Under the pieces are notes generated by a model. It saw nothing but the letters and a program-made list of their open reading frames with translations. It made no database searches and was not told where the DNA came from. This document shows, piece by piece, positions 21,131-34,349 of a DNA stretch of 64,000 nt. Each line of letters starts with the position of its first letter. The stretch's first letter is position 1. This stretch comes from Hemileia vastatrix (taxonomy: Eukaryota; Basidiomycota; Pucciniomycetes; Pucciniales; Zaghouaniaceae). The stretch spans positions 19,208,106-19,272,105 of the forward strand of contig JASXTE010000001.1 of assembly GCA_030280995.1 (NCBI GenBank). The letters run 5' to 3'. A program made the position numbers and the translations under genes.

Positions 21131-22009
21131 AGATTGAGGTGTTGTAGAAAGAAGGTTCTATAATGCTATACTATAAACACAGTCCAAGATGGGTTGTTTC
21201 TCCTTCCTAAAACTAATTTTAAGAAGAAGCACCTGCCACTCTAATTTATAAAGACAGTGATAACACATATTGTAAGTGTGGTAATTTTAAAACAAAAAGA
21301 GAGAATAGAAAGAATTTATAAAAGAGAATTTTTAAAGAAAGAGGTAATATATTTTAATATATAAGTAATCTATCTTCTGGCTAGATATATTGTCAGTAAT
21401 CTCTAGTCTTCTTAGTCACTCCCACTCTGAAGCACTCTATCTAAAATTATCTTTACTTTAGCAATAAAATAGCTCTACAGTGCTACTTCTGGTTATGTAC
21501 ACCCACTATGCACAAAAAATAAAATATATCTACATTTCTTTTTATCTCTATCTATATACCTATATACACCTATGTAAATATATATACTCTACTTCTATAC
21601 TACTGGTATATTTTATATATCTCTATATATATATCTCTTTTTTTAATGAGTGAGTTATCTTTTATTTACCCTGTATGTTAAGTGCCCTTCTCCTATGCTT
21701 TTATTCCCTACTGGGTCTTCTACACAAGTTCAGTTCTAATATAAGAATATCAAACAGTAACTAAGTACCTCAGTAATATAAGTACAATGATTAGCATAAG
21801 TCTGGTCCTAATAGCGCTTGAAACATTTATGGAAAGAAAACTATTAGCGCCTGATGCAATACTAATCTGTATATACCCTATACTTCTTGAGATTCCTAAC
21901 TGCATAATAAGTACTGTACTGCCTTCCATACTTATTATAACAACCTGGGATTGCCATGTGAGTATCCACTAATTTTGAGACCCTCTACCCTTAGTAAGAA
22001 CCCCCCCTA
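21131..22009. other. AT-rich stretch left of the copia element, nothing recognised
   Basis: Includes a (TA/TCTA)-rich patch at about 21540-21640. The open frame 21787-21972 shows no family motif and is not called. Confidence 0.4.
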
Positions 22010-23750
22010 TGTTACTATAGATATATATATATTCTTAGCTATTACTTGTTACTTAGTCCTTATCACTATATTAACTTTCACCTTACTTTATGCATAGATA
22101 AGAAGGTGTTTCCACATGCTGCATTATTAATTTTAATTTTTTATTCTTTCCATTCAACGTAACTAATTAACCTAACAATATGATATATTGAACATTATGT
22201 ATCGATGTGTAATCATTCCTGATTTTGCATCCATATTTTCTGTCTTATTTATTTTTATTAACTATTCTATTTTTCCTCTTTAAACTTATTATTTGTCTCC
22301 TTTCTCAAGTCCTCTCTTGTCTTCTCTAGTCCCAAGTCCATCTTGTCCATTTATATCTTACTTACCAGCTATTTTTGTCTATCAGGTAACTTTTCCTCTC
22401 TTGCCCTCTCTAGTCCCAAGTCCATCTTTTCCATTTATATCTTACTTACCTTCTATCAGTGTATGATAGTATCTAAGTATGCTTTAATAGTAAATATTAA
22501 TGGTCTTACTACTTATTTATAAATGATTTAGTGATTAAACCTCAGGGGAAGACTAATAAAATAGTTATTCTCAGTATTAACTCACAATATTTAGATTTGT
22601 GTGTGCTAGTGATGGAAAATAGGTTAATAAAATATAGTTATAGCTAATATAAAAATAATATCAATTTGTAAATTCTTTAAAATATATTTCTATATGATAA
22701 AAATTGTGTTATAATGTTTATTTGAGTTGTAGTAAGTAATTGATGTCCAGTAACCCGTCAAATCCTCCCTTACTTATACCAAAATCCACTTGAGTGCATA
22801 GACCTTCAATCCAGATGATGTCACTGCTCTCCCACGAAAGTACAGCACTTTGAGGGCCCATCACCTCCCCATGGATTCCACTTCAAGAATTTTATACACC
22901 TAGACCTCAAGTAAGGACCCTCCATCACAATTAATGATATCATTAACCCATACCATAAATAGAGAGAACAGATAAAAGCGGATACCATAAAGAAACAGGT
23001 AAAATAACTCATACAAAGAGTATAGAATGAAACCCAAAGCATATAAAGGAACCAAATAAACTTTCTAAGCTCCCAATAACATCCTCAAGCATCCATATTA
23101 ACCCAGTAATCATATCTCAACCCTTAAATCCATGAAAAATCCATCAAAGGAAGCAGATTAAGTTGTCCAAACTGGATATGTGCACCTGAAAAAGGTGTAT
23201 ATGCTTGTGTGGGCATTGTGAGTCCATTGAATATTTCCATATGACCTAAAATAAGCAGAAAAATAAACCTTATAGGCTATTTAGAGATTAAAAACTACTT
23301 ATAGACCTATATATACATAGTATAACTACATATTTCACTGAATATGAGGTTTATGTATACATATAAGATTATGTATGGCTATAATTACTTAATATAACTT
23401 AAGATAAGTATATTATCACTCCATTAGCACCTTAATAAGTATTATAGGGCTATGGATAAGCTATTTCAACTTATATAAGTCATTTAATAGTGTAATAAAT
23501 ATATATATAAGCATAATAACCAGATATGTAATTATTATAACCATAATTTTTACTTATAAGCTTAATGTAATTAAGGTTATATTATTTTAAGCATAAGAAA
23601 TACTAAGTCCTGGGGATACCTAGTCTGACACCTTCTATCTTTTTCTATCAGGTAACCTTTCCTCTCTTGTCCTCTCTAGTCCCAAGTCCAATCTGTCTCA
23701 AATCCATCTTTTCCATTTATATCTTACTTACCTGCTATATTTGTCTATCA
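22010..23750 (+). repeat. copia 5' LTR (about 560 bp without the solo LTR)
   Basis: Starts TGTTACTATAG and ends TTTGTCTATCA, then the primer site. Near the end it has about three copies of a ~74-bp unit ('cctctctagtcccaagtccatc...atatcttacttacc'). The 3' LTR has only one, so the two LTRs differ by repeat number. Split at 22453/23631 by a Gypsy solo LTR. Confidence 0.75.
22454..23630 (-). mobile_element. Solo LTR of the Ty3/Gypsy family found at 47579-56430
   Basis: 1177 bp, inverted and diverged relative to the LTRs at 47579 and 55254 (1176 and 1177 bp). Shared landmarks include the 'gaggaccctccatcac'-type block and 'cctcaggggaagac'. It ends CTGACA; the left end reads TATCAG in place of TGTCAG. 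Exact 5-bp target duplication CCTTC at 22449-22453 and 23631-23635. It presumably arose by LTR-LTR recombination. Confidence 0.9.
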
Positions 23751-23765
23751 GGGTTATGGGCACAG
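23751..23765 (+). other. Primer-binding site of the half-tRNA type
   Basis: GGGTTATGGGCACAG directly follows the 5' LTR. It matches at 14 of 15 bases the complement of the anticodon arm of eukaryotic initiator tRNA-Met, the site used with a half-tRNA primer by Drosophila copia. It does not look like a TGG site for a full tRNA 3' end. Confidence 0.6.
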
Positions 23766-23791
23766 AGATCCAGAACTTTAATTAAAATGTC

Positions 23792-25111
23792 TACCCCTTA
23801 ATAAATCAATAATTCATCATCTACAAACACTAAAATTCTTATACAAACCAATTCAAATCCACCAGATCTTACGTATCTCAAAACCAATCCAATTACTCCA
23901 AAATCAAGGGCATTAAAAAACTAAATGATAAAAATTATAGCATGTGGAAAACCCACTTGAAATATTCTCTCACCATTTGCAACCTTGATCAGCTCCTGGA
24001 TGGATATAATCCCACTCCTTCTGACCCTGACCTATTTCTGTTTTCAAAATCAAGCAGAGAAAAACTAACACCATTATCAAATTGTATATGGATTGTTCTA
24101 ATCAACTCAAGTTTATCTTGGATGACAAAAACGTTGAACTGGCTCAATTATGGACTTGGGATAAAAATCATTACAACTCAAAATCTTGGCAAAATTGCTC
24201 TTATATCATCAGTAAACTTTTCAAAATTTAGTTTACTGAAAGCAATATTCTAGAGGCCATGGACAAATTTTGATGAACCATAAAATTATTGCATGACGTG
24301 GCACCCAATCTGTTCAAAGAAAACATTCTCTCTTAATTTATGGCCAACTATGTAATCAACATTCTCCCAGAGTCTTACCAAACTTCTTCTACAATTATCT
24401 TGAGAAAAAATGACATCACAAATCAAAGACCTACTATTGAGACCATCTTTGCAGATGTTGAAACTGAAGTAACTCTTTTGAAGGTTCTCAGTACTTGGAT
24501 CTCTACACTGGGTACTGTTTTGGCTGTGGACAGAAAAACTAGAATCTTTTACTCAAAAGGTAAACACAACCCATTGGCACCTCATCCTGGATTGTCCTGT
24601 TTCCAATTACACCCAGAGAAGCATGAGGAATTTCTCAAATGTAAAAAAGAATGGGAGAAAAAAGTTACCAAAACTCAAAATAAATTTTTATCTGTTTTTT
24701 CTGATCTTCCTCACAATTATTCCATCCTGAAAAGTGGTGCTTTCTACTCTATATTCAACAACAGGGACTTATTTACCAAATATGAGGACTCTAAAATTTT
24801 ATTGAACCTGAAAAATGGTGACAAAATTCTTGCCCTTGGACAAGTCAGAGTTTCATTCAATTTATCATCCAGTCAGGAATTTATCATTAATTGTGCTCTT
24901 TACGTACCTTCAATTAAAGTTACTCTAATTTCTATTGTTGATCTCCTCAAAAATGGACTCTATCTTGAGACCAATAATGGGACATTCAAGATCAAAGTGA
25001 TAGGGAAAACTCTCATTGAATGTTCAACTAAAGGAAGAATCATTAGCTTCCCTTCAAGAAATTACTCAATCTTCCACATTAATTTATCCTCCTTAAATTG
25101 TGAAGATCATA
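23792..25111 (+). pseudogene. copia gag-protease remnant
   Basis: After an ATG near 23792 stops occur within a few codons. Gag pieces follow: NYSMWKTHLKYSLTICN, LLDGYNPTPSDPD, LHDVAPNLF, and from 24340 a 257-codon open frame with NYVINILPESY. The nucleic-acid-binding knuckle is degenerate (FYSKGKHNPLAPHPG; the usual Cys pair is gone). The protease site reads ILKSGAF in place of the family's D-S-G-A/S, so the catalytic Asp is Lys (24730-24732). The frame then continues through VRVSFNLSSSQEFI and ALYVPSIKVTLIS, typical of copia protease, and stops where the CACTA-type element enters (CED then H at 25108). Confidence 0.8.
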
Positions 25112-25161
25112 CACCACGGGAAATCTGGGGGTGAACTGCTAGCAGTTCCCTCTATTTGAAA
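25112..25161. repeat. Left terminal inverted repeat of the 9.3-kb element
   Basis: CACCACGGG...GGGGGTGAACTGCTAGCAGTTCCCTC pairs with 34350-34399. Contains a perfect 16-bp palindrome GAACTGCTAGCAGTTC. Confidence 0.8.
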
Positions 25162-25519
25162 CTATCAGGAATTTGTCAGGAAACTGTTGGGAAACCATCC
25201 TGAAACTGTCAGAAAGATGTTTTTAAATCTGATGAAAAAACATTGAAAAAATAAACTGTCACAGATTGAATCCAGAACAATCCCTCCTTGAGCAGAGCTT
25301 AAGAACCACATTGAACATCAGTTAATCTCAGGTTTGGCAAAAGGTTGAACAACATCACTTAGCATACCTTAATATTCAAACATTAAACTTGAATATATGT
25401 TGCGTGTATGATATAGATGCATATGCATTTGAATTTGCATGGTGGATACTTATTGCATGCTAAAAATTGATGTGAAATGCCTATCCAAAGTGTATGCATA
25501 ATGACTATGAAGAATAAAT

Positions 25520-25645
25520 ATGCATAAAAAATATGCATAAAAATATGCATATTGAATATGCATAAAAATATGAATATTGAATATGCATAAAAATATGAAT
25601 ATTGAATATGCATAAAAATATGCATTAAAAATATACATATTGAGT
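25520..25645. repeat. Minisatellite of ~26-bp 'atatgcataaaaatatgaatattga' type units
   Basis: About four diverged tandem units of TATGCATAAAAATATGAATA, inside a wider zone (25490-25830) rich in TATGCATA. The minus-strand open frames with His/Ile/Phe/Tyr periodicity are translations of this repeat. Confidence 0.7.
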
Positions 25646-25829
25646 ATGCAAAAAAAAGGTGCATATATGTATATGAATAAAATATATTAATATGCATATA
25701 AATCTGTATAATGAATATGCACATGAATATGCATAAATATGCATAATGATTGAAAAATGCAAAAAAATGATGCTTAACGAGTATATTTTATGCATAAATA
25801 GAAATATGCAATATGAATTCATATTGCAT

Positions 25830-26420
25830 ACAGATAACACTGGCAAACCATTTTGACCAAAACTCATACTAAATTTTTATTCTGGATTAAAGGTGTGAGG
25901 GAAGGAAGAAAAACAGTCTGACATTAGAAAAATGCTACATGCACTCATTTTGTAGCAGAGCAAATGAGAAGTGCTGAATTATGGTTGGTGCCCATAATTT
26001 AGTATGATATCATAATTTTATTTAATTGTTTTCAATATTGAAAAGACTTTAGGTCGGTTGGTATGGATCTAGCTGTGCCAGGGTCTAATCTAATTATTTT
26101 AACAATTTCTTAATAATTAATGGGTTTTAATACAAAAACAGGTTGTATTTTTTGTGGGATATTGGATATGATAAGGTCTTTTGTAAAAAAAACTTATATT
26201 GTTTAAGAATATTCCTGAATCAGATGTGGGATAATCACTACAAAAAATTGTAGTACTGTGGGCAATAAAATATATGCACAAGCAGTAAAGAAAGGACCAA
26301 GTGAACCCTTTTTGTGCAGTGGGAATCATTAGAGTGGAATTGTGGATGAAAAATATAATTCATTATTACCATTTTATTTAATGAAAAAATTTATAATATT
26401 AAAAAGAACTATTGATTAAT
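25830..26420. other. Non-repeat left interior of the 9.3-kb element
   Basis: No coding frame, terminal repeat or satellite unit was recognised between the minisatellite and the first 600-bp unit. Confidence 0.4.
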
Positions 26421-29400
26421 TGGTATTTGACCTTTGTGCCTCACTCATATTTATCATTTGATTGATTTTTGTCACCATTATGTTATTAATATTATAAGTA
26501 TAGCAAAAACTCGTGTGCCCAATGCATACCGGGTGATGTTGCACCTTTTATAATATTATTAAATAAAGGTGAAAAAATATGAAAATGATTTGTTTTACAA
26601 AAAATAAATTGATATCCAAAAGCAATATGAGGGATAAAAAGGTAAAATTAAAGGGATCAAATATGAAATAAAAAATTAAAGTAAAATTCCTGCGATCAAG
26701 AGCTAGTAGACATGATGGGGTGAATGCCCACCAGTGGCACTAAACTTGGACTATAATTTCTTTTTTGTAAAAATAAAAAAAAATCCACTTGAGCTTTACC
26801 AAAACTTCAGGATGACAATTTTGCCATATCAAACAACTTCTAGTGCAATTATTGAAGAAAAATTCATTTTCATTGCAATAGAGAGAATTGATCACATCAG
26901 ACTGCATGTGACCAAAAGTGTCCAGCACAAGTTCGGCCGAACTTGTGCTGGACACTTTTATGATGGAGAGTAGCTAGGGTGGAATTTTTTTCAGTTCATC
27001 TGGTATTTGATCTTTGTGCCTCACTCATATTTATCATTTGATTGATTTTTTGTCACCATTATGTTATTAATATTATAAGTATAGCAAAAACTTGTGTGCC
27101 CAAAGCATACCGGGTGATGTTACACCTTTTATAATATTATTAAATAAAGGTAAAAAAATATGAAAATGATTTGTTTTACAAAAAATAAATTGATATACAA
27201 AAGCAATATGAGGGATAAAAAGGTAAAATTAATCTCAAAGAGATCAATTATGAAAAACAAAATACTAGTAAAATTCTTGCTCTCAAGAGCCAGTAGAAGT
27301 GTTGAAACAAATAGGAGCCATCAGGGCTAAATTGTAATAAGTGACCTTTTTTTTAAAGATAAAAAATTATACACCTGAGGTCGGGAAGAACAACAGGTGG
27401 ATGATTCAGCTAAACAAAACTACTTGTAGTGAAATTTGATAAAAAAATTTTTTTGTTGCCATACAGAGAATTGATCCCATCTGACTGCACATGACCAAAA
27501 GTGTCCAGCACAAGTTCGGCCGAACTTGTGCTGGACACTTCTATGATGGAGAGTGGCTGGGGTAGAATTTTTCTTCAGTTCATCTGGTATTTCTTACAAA
27601 CATGTCTACTGGTATTTTATCTTTCTGCCTCACTCATACATATTGTTTGATTAATTTTTTGTCTTAATTATATTATTAATTATATAAGTATAGCAAAAAA
27701 TCGTGTGCCAAATGCATACTGAGTGATGTTACACCTTTTATAATATTATTAAAAACTGTATAAAAATATTAAAATAATTTATTTTCAAAATTATTAATTG
27801 ATATCCAAAAGCAATATGAGGAATAAAAAATTAAGTTAAAGGGATCAAATATGAAAAACAAACTCCAAGTATTATTACTAATATCAAAGGCCAGTAGAGA
27901 TGTTGAAGCAAATAAGAGCCATCAGGGATAAATTGTACTAAATTGACTGTTTTTTAAAGATAAAAAATTGTGTACCTGTGGTTTGGATGAACTCTAGGTG
28001 GATAATTCAGCTATATCAAACTACATCTAGTGAAGTTTCTTATCAAATAATTTCTTTCATTGCCATAGAGAGAATTGATCCCATCTGACTGCACCTGACC
28101 AAAAGTGTCCAGCACAAGTTTGGCCGAACTTGTTCTGAACACTTTTATGATGGAGAGTAGCTAGGGTGCAGGTCTTCTTCAGTGCAACTTTTATTTTTTT
28201 AAAACATGTCAACTGGTATTTGATCTTTCTGTGTTATTCATATTTTATTATCTGATTAATTTTTTGTCATTAGAATATTATTAATTTTATTAGTATAGAA
28301 AAAACTTGTGCACCAAATGCATGCCATGTTATATTACACCTTTTATAATATTATTAAAAAATGTAAAAAAAATATGAAAATGATTTTTTTTTCCAAAATT
28401 ATAAATTAATATCCAAATGTAACATGAGTGATAAAAAAGTAAAGTAAAAGAGATCAAATATGAAAAAGAAAAATTCAAGAAAAATTCCTGCCTTCAAGAG
28501 CCAGTAGAGGTGTTGAAACAAATGGGTGCCATCAGGGCTAAATTTGATAAAATTTAATTTTTTTAAAAGATAAAAAATTTTTCACCTGAGGTTTGGAAAA
28601 ACTCAAGGTGGATAATTCAGCCATACCAAACTACTTCTAATGTAATTATTTAGCATTTTTTTTAATTTAATCTCCACAGAGAGAATTGATCCCATCTGAC
28701 TGCACCTGAACAAAAGTGTCCAGCACAAGTTCGGCTGAACTTGTGCTGGACACTTTTATGATGGAGAGTAGCTAGGGTGGAAGTGTTTCTCAGTACATCA
28801 GTTTTTTGTTTTTCACATTTCTATTGGGTTTTTAACTTTTTTTTATCATTCATATTTTTCTTATAATTAATTTTTTGTCACCATATATATTATTAATGTT
28901 TCTAGTATAGCAAAAACCTGCATGCCAAATGCAAAATTGGTGATGTTACACCTTTAATAATATTATTATATAAAGTTAAAAAAATATGAATATGTTTAGT
29001 TTTTAAAAAAATAAATTGATATTTAAAATTAAAAAGAGTAATAGAAAAGTAAAATTAAAATAAATGGGATCAAATACGAAATAAAAAATACAAGTAAAAT
29101 TTTTACTATCAAGAGCCAGAAGTGGTGTTGGGACAGTTGGGGACCCCTAGGTCAAGACTTGGTCTAAACTTACTTTTATGTATAGCTAACAAATTTTGAC
29201 CTGAGGTTTGGACAGACTTCCAGGGGACAATTTTACAATATTAAAAATTCTTTACTTCAATAATTGAGTGAAATATCATTTTTATTGCCATAGAGAGAAT
29301 TTATCTCATATGACTTCATGCAACCAAAAGTGTCCAGCACAAGTTTGGCCGAACTTGTGCTGGACACTTTTATAATTGAGAGTAGGCATACAGAAAATCT

Positions 29401-32400
29401 TCTTAAACTCAAAAGGGATTTCTTATAAACATTTCCACTTGAATTTGATCTTTCTGTGTCATTTAAATTTACCATTTGATTAATTTTTTGTCATCATTAT
29501 ATTATTAATGTTATTACTATAGTAATAACTTGTGTGAAAAATGCATACCAGGTGGTGTTCCACCTTTAATCATATATTATTAAATAAAGGTATAAGAGTA
29601 TGAAAATTATTTATTTTAAAAATTAAAAATTGATATCCAAAGCAATATGAGCAATAAAAAAGTAAAATAAAAGGGATAAAATAAGAAAAAAAAATCTAAG
29701 GAAAATTCCCACTATCAATAACAAGTAGAGGTGTTAGATCAAATGTGCACCACCAGGGCTAAACTTGGACTATATTTTCTTTTTTGTTAAACCAAAGAAT
29801 GTGTCCTGATGAGTTTTTAAAAATCATCAGGAGGACATTTTGGCAATATCAAACTACTTATTGTGCAATGATTGAGCAAAATGTCATTTTCATTTCCATA
29901 GAGTAAATTTATCCCATCTGACTGCATGCAACCAAAAGTGTCCAGTACAAGTTCGGCCAAACTTATGCTGGACACTTTTATGATGGTGAGTATCTAGGGT
30001 GCAGGTCTTCTTCAGTTCATCAGGTATTCCTTATAAACAAATCCACTTGTATATGATCTTTCTGTGTCATTCATATTTATCATTTGATTCATTGTTTTTC
30101 ACCATTATACTATTAATGTTATTAGTATTGAAAAAACTTGTAAGCCAAATGCATACTGGGAGATGCTACATCTTTCATAATCTTATTAAATAAAAGTAAA
30201 AAAAATATGAAAAGTATTAGTTTTACAATAAATAAATTGATATTTGAAAGCAAAAAGAGGAATAAAAAAGTAAAATAAAAGTTATTAAATATGAAATTAA
30301 ACATTCAAATAAAATTTCTGCCATCAAAGATAATTTGAGTTTTCAGACAAAATTTGCACCACCAGTTCTAGATTTGGAATTTTTTTTTCTTTTTTTTAAA
30401 ATTAATAAAAGTGTCCACCCGAGGTTTTCCAAAAAATCAGGAGGATAGTATAGCAGTATAAAGCTACTTCTTGTGCAATGATTGAGAAAAAATTCATTTT
30501 AACTTCCATTGAGTAAATTTATCCCATCTGACTGCATGCAACCAAAAGTTTCCAGCACAAGCTCAGCTGAAATTGTGCTGGAAACTTTTATGATGGAGAG
30601 TAGCTAGGGTGCAAGTCTTCTTCAGTTAATCTTATATTCATTTTAAAAATGTCTATGGGTATTTGATCTTTCTGTGTCATCCATATTTATTATTTGATTA
30701 TTTTTTAGTCACCATTATATTATTAATGTTTTTAGTATAGCAAAAACATGTGTAATGAATGTACACTGGGTGATTTTACAACTTTAATAATGTAATATAA
30801 TAAATGTAAAAAAATTTGAAAGTTATCAGTTTTACCAAAATAAAATTGATATTTAAAAGCTAAAGGATAAATAAAAGGGTAAGATTAAAATTAAAGAGAT
30901 CAAACATGAAATAAAGATATTAAGTATAATTTCTGCTATCATGAGCCAGTAGAGGCTTCAGAAAAAATGGGCACCATCATAGATTAACATGGATCAAATT
31001 TACTTTTTACCAATGGAAAAAATTGTCTACCTTAGGTTTGGACAAACTTCCAGGGGACAATTTGTCCATATAAAACTACTTTCAGTGAAATGATGGAGTG
31101 ATAATTCAGTCTCATTTCCATAAAAAGAATTGATTGCATCTGACGGCATGCAACCAAAAGTGTCCAGCACAAGTTTAGCCAAACTTGTGCTGGACACTTT
31201 TATCATGAAGAGTAGCCAGGGTGCAAGTCATTTTAAATCATCTGAAATTTCTTATAAACATTTCCACTGTTATTAAATCTTTGTGCCTCACTCATATTTA
31301 TCAATTGATTAATTTTTTGTCACCATTATATTATTAATATTATCAGTATAGCAAAAATTGTGTGCCAAATGAATACTGGGTGATGTTACACCTTTTATAA
31401 TATTATTAAATAAAGGTAAAAAATATGAAAATGATTTATTTTACAAAAAAAAAAACTTCTATCCAAAAGCAATATGAGAGGAATAAAGTAAAATAAAAGT
31501 AATCAAAGATGAAAATTAAAATCCAAGTTTCATTCCTGCCATAAACAGAAAAAAGAGATGTTGAATCAAATTAGCACAATCAGGGCTAAACTTGCACTAA
31601 ATTTTCTTTTTTGTAAAAATAAAAAAAAAACACTTGAGCTTTACCAAAACTTCAGCATGAGAATTTTGCCATATCAAACTACTTCTAGTGTAATTTTATA
31701 TCAAAAATTTATCTTCATTTCCATAGAGAGAATATCTCCCATCTGACTGCACCTGACCATAAGTGTCCAGCACAAGTTCGGCCGAACTTGTGCTGGACAC
31801 TTTTATGATGGAGAGTAGCTAGGGTAGAATTTTTCTTCAGTTCATCTAGTATTTCTTACAAACATGTCTACTGGTATTTTATATTTGTTCCTCACTCATC
31901 AATATCATTTGATTAATTTTTGGTCACCATTATATTATTAATTTTATAAGTATAGAAAAAACTCATGTGCCAAATGCATACCAGGTGATGTTATGCCATT
32001 TATAATATTATTAAATAAATGTATAAAAATATGAAAATAGTTCATTTTAAAAATTATTAATTGATATCCAAAAGCAATATTAGGAATAAAAATTTAAGTT
32101 AAAGGGATCAAATATGAAAAAAGAAATCCAAGTAATATTCCTACTATCAAAGGCCAGTAGAGGTGTTGAAGCAAATGAGAGCCATCAGGGATAAATTTTA
32201 CTAAATTGAATTTTTTTTATAGATAAAAAATTGTGCACCTGTGGTTTGGATGAAATCTAGGTAGAAAATTTGGCCATGTAAAACTACTTCTAGTGAAGTT
32301 TTTTATCAAATAATTTTTTTCATTGCCATAGCGAGAATTGATCTCATATGACTGCAACTGACCAAAAGTGTCCAGCACAAGTTCGGCCGAACTTGTGCTG

Positions 32401-32840
32401 GACACTTTTTTGATGGTGAGTATCTAGGGTGCAGCTCTTCTTCAGTGCAACTGGTATTTTTTTTAAACATATCCACTGGTATTTGATCTTTCTGTTTTAT
32501 TAATATTTTATCATTTGATCAATTTTTTGTTACCAGTATATTATTATTTTTATTAGTATAGCAAAAAAACATGTGCCAAATGCTTACAGGGTGATGTTAA
32601 ACCTTTAATAATTTTATTAAATACAGGTAAAAAATTATGAAAATGATTTGTTTTACATAAAATTAATTGATATCTAAAAGAAAAAAAAGGGATAAAAAGA
32701 AATAGGTTGAATAATAGGGATTTTATATGAAATTCAAAATTCAAGCTAAATGCCTACTTTCAAGGCTCAGAAGAGGTGTTGGATAAAATGGGCATCATCA
32801 GGAATAAAATTGTACTTAATTTGATTTTTTTAAAAACTAA
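26420..32840. repeat. Ten tandem ~600-bp satellite units, each with a 42-46 bp palindrome
   Basis: Palindromes are centred at about 26936, 27519, 28123, 28734, 29348, 29956, 30566, 31178, 31781 and 32386 (spacings 583-614). The consensus arm is AAAAGTGTCCAGCACAAGTT followed by CGG and its mirror. Downstream of each come 'atgatggagagtagctaggg', 'tttgtcaccattatattatt', 'gatgttacaccttttataat' and 'aagagccagtagaggtgttg', in order. Units are roughly 75-90% alike by eye. There is no conserved reading frame; short open frames beginning MSSTSSAELVLDTFG are the palindrome read in translation. Confidence 0.9.
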
Positions 32841-33830
32841 ATGAAGTTTTTAACTGATTTTTTTCCAATATTTAGTTCGACACTTTGTCTATATCAAATT
32901 ACTTCTAGTACCATGATTGACCAAATTAAATCCTCATTTCCATATGCAGAATTGATCCCATATGGCTGGACCAGGCCAAAGGTGTCAACCACAAGTTTGA
33001 GAATTCTTCTGGTGGACACTTTTATGATGGACAGTAGTAGGGTGCAAGTCTTCTTTAGTTAATCTAGTATTCCTCATAAACATTTCCAACTTATTTTTGG
33101 CTAAAAATCAGGTGGAAAGTTTGTCCATATAAGATTACTTCTAATGCCATGATTGACTAAAAATTGATTCTCATTGCCATATAAAGAGTTGATCCCATAT
33201 GACTGGATCTGGCAAAAGTGTCACCACAATTTTTGATAAACTTAAGTTTGAAAATTTTATGATGGAAAGTAATTGCAAGTCTTCTGCATTTCATCAAGTA
33301 ATCCTCATAAAAATTTCCACCTGTATTTTGGCCAAACTTCAGGTGGACACTTTGGCCATATTAAATTAATTCTTGTTCCATGTTGATAAAAAACTGATAC
33401 TTATTGCCATATATAGATATTAAACCCATCAGACTGTGCCTTTCCAAATGTGTCTACCTGAATTATGTCTAAACCTCAGTTGGACACTTTTATGATGCAG
33501 AGTAGCTAGGGCAAAAGTATTCTTCAGTTAATTTGGTATTCATAATAAATTTATCCTCCTGAAGTTTAGCCTAACTTCAGGTGGACAATTTTGGAAAGCA
33601 CCAGTTAGTCACTATCCATCAAAAAAGTGTTCACCAAAATTTTGGCTAAACTTGTGGTGGACCCCTTTGATCAGCCACAGTCAGATGAGATCAACTCTTT
33701 AGATGGAAATGAGGATGATGTTTTGGTCAATCATGGAAATAGAAGTAGTGTGATGTGGCCAAATTACCCCCCTGAAGGTCAGACAAACCTCACAAGGACA
33801 CTTTTTAGCAGGGAGTAACTGAGAAAAATC
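32841..33830. repeat. Degenerate, shortened satellite units
   Basis: At least four shorter (130-230 bp) units around 32976, 33210, 33445 and 33627 keep fragments of the palindrome region ('aaaggtgtcaaccacaag', 'ggacacttttatgatg') and its flank, but have lost symmetry. They look like the older edge of the array. Confidence 0.65.
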
Positions 33831-34349
33831 CATTTATCAGAAGGAAAATCTTTTATTGGATAGATGCCAAGGTTTCATATTTGTGTATTATGGTCAGTAT
33901 TAATTTTGAAAGTGTCTGTCCAAGGAATTTCATTGCCCATCATGAAAAATTTTGCTTTAAATGTTTGAAACTGCGTGATACAGTATTAAGGTGTCACATA
34001 GTATAATTAAGTTCTATTAAGTGCCTTCCTATGATGCCTAAATTTATAATTTAATATCTTACATGATAATTTTTTTATATAAATTCATCAATATTTTATT
34101 TTATTATCAAATTTAATAGAGCAAGTATCCTGAATTATTATATATGCATAAGCTTAGGTTAGATCAATTTGTGCTCAATTTGTGCTCATCAGAGGACCAA
34201 AATCAAGTTCTGGAGGATCAACTTGTGCATAATTTGGAATCAGTTGATATTCTGTCTATAATCAATCTGAGAATAAATGTAAATCTAACTCTAATTTACT
34301 TATGTTTATAAAGTATTCATAAACATGGCATAATTAAGGGACACTCTAA
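33831..34349. other. Right interior of the 9.3-kb element
   Basis: AT-rich sequence with no recognised gene or repeat, between the degenerate satellite and the right terminal repeat. Confidence 0.4.

Noticed and set aside
21787..21972. Hydrophobic 61-codon frame
   Set aside because: No motif, AT-rich region, no homologous copy in the window.
25383..25867. Three overlapping His/Ile/Tyr-rich frames on -
   Set aside because: Direct translation of the TATGCATA minisatellite.
26914..32409. CRISPR-like pattern of palindromic repeats at even spacing
   Set aside because: Spacing is ~600 bp, the intervening sequence is itself repeated, and the context is a eukaryotic transposon.
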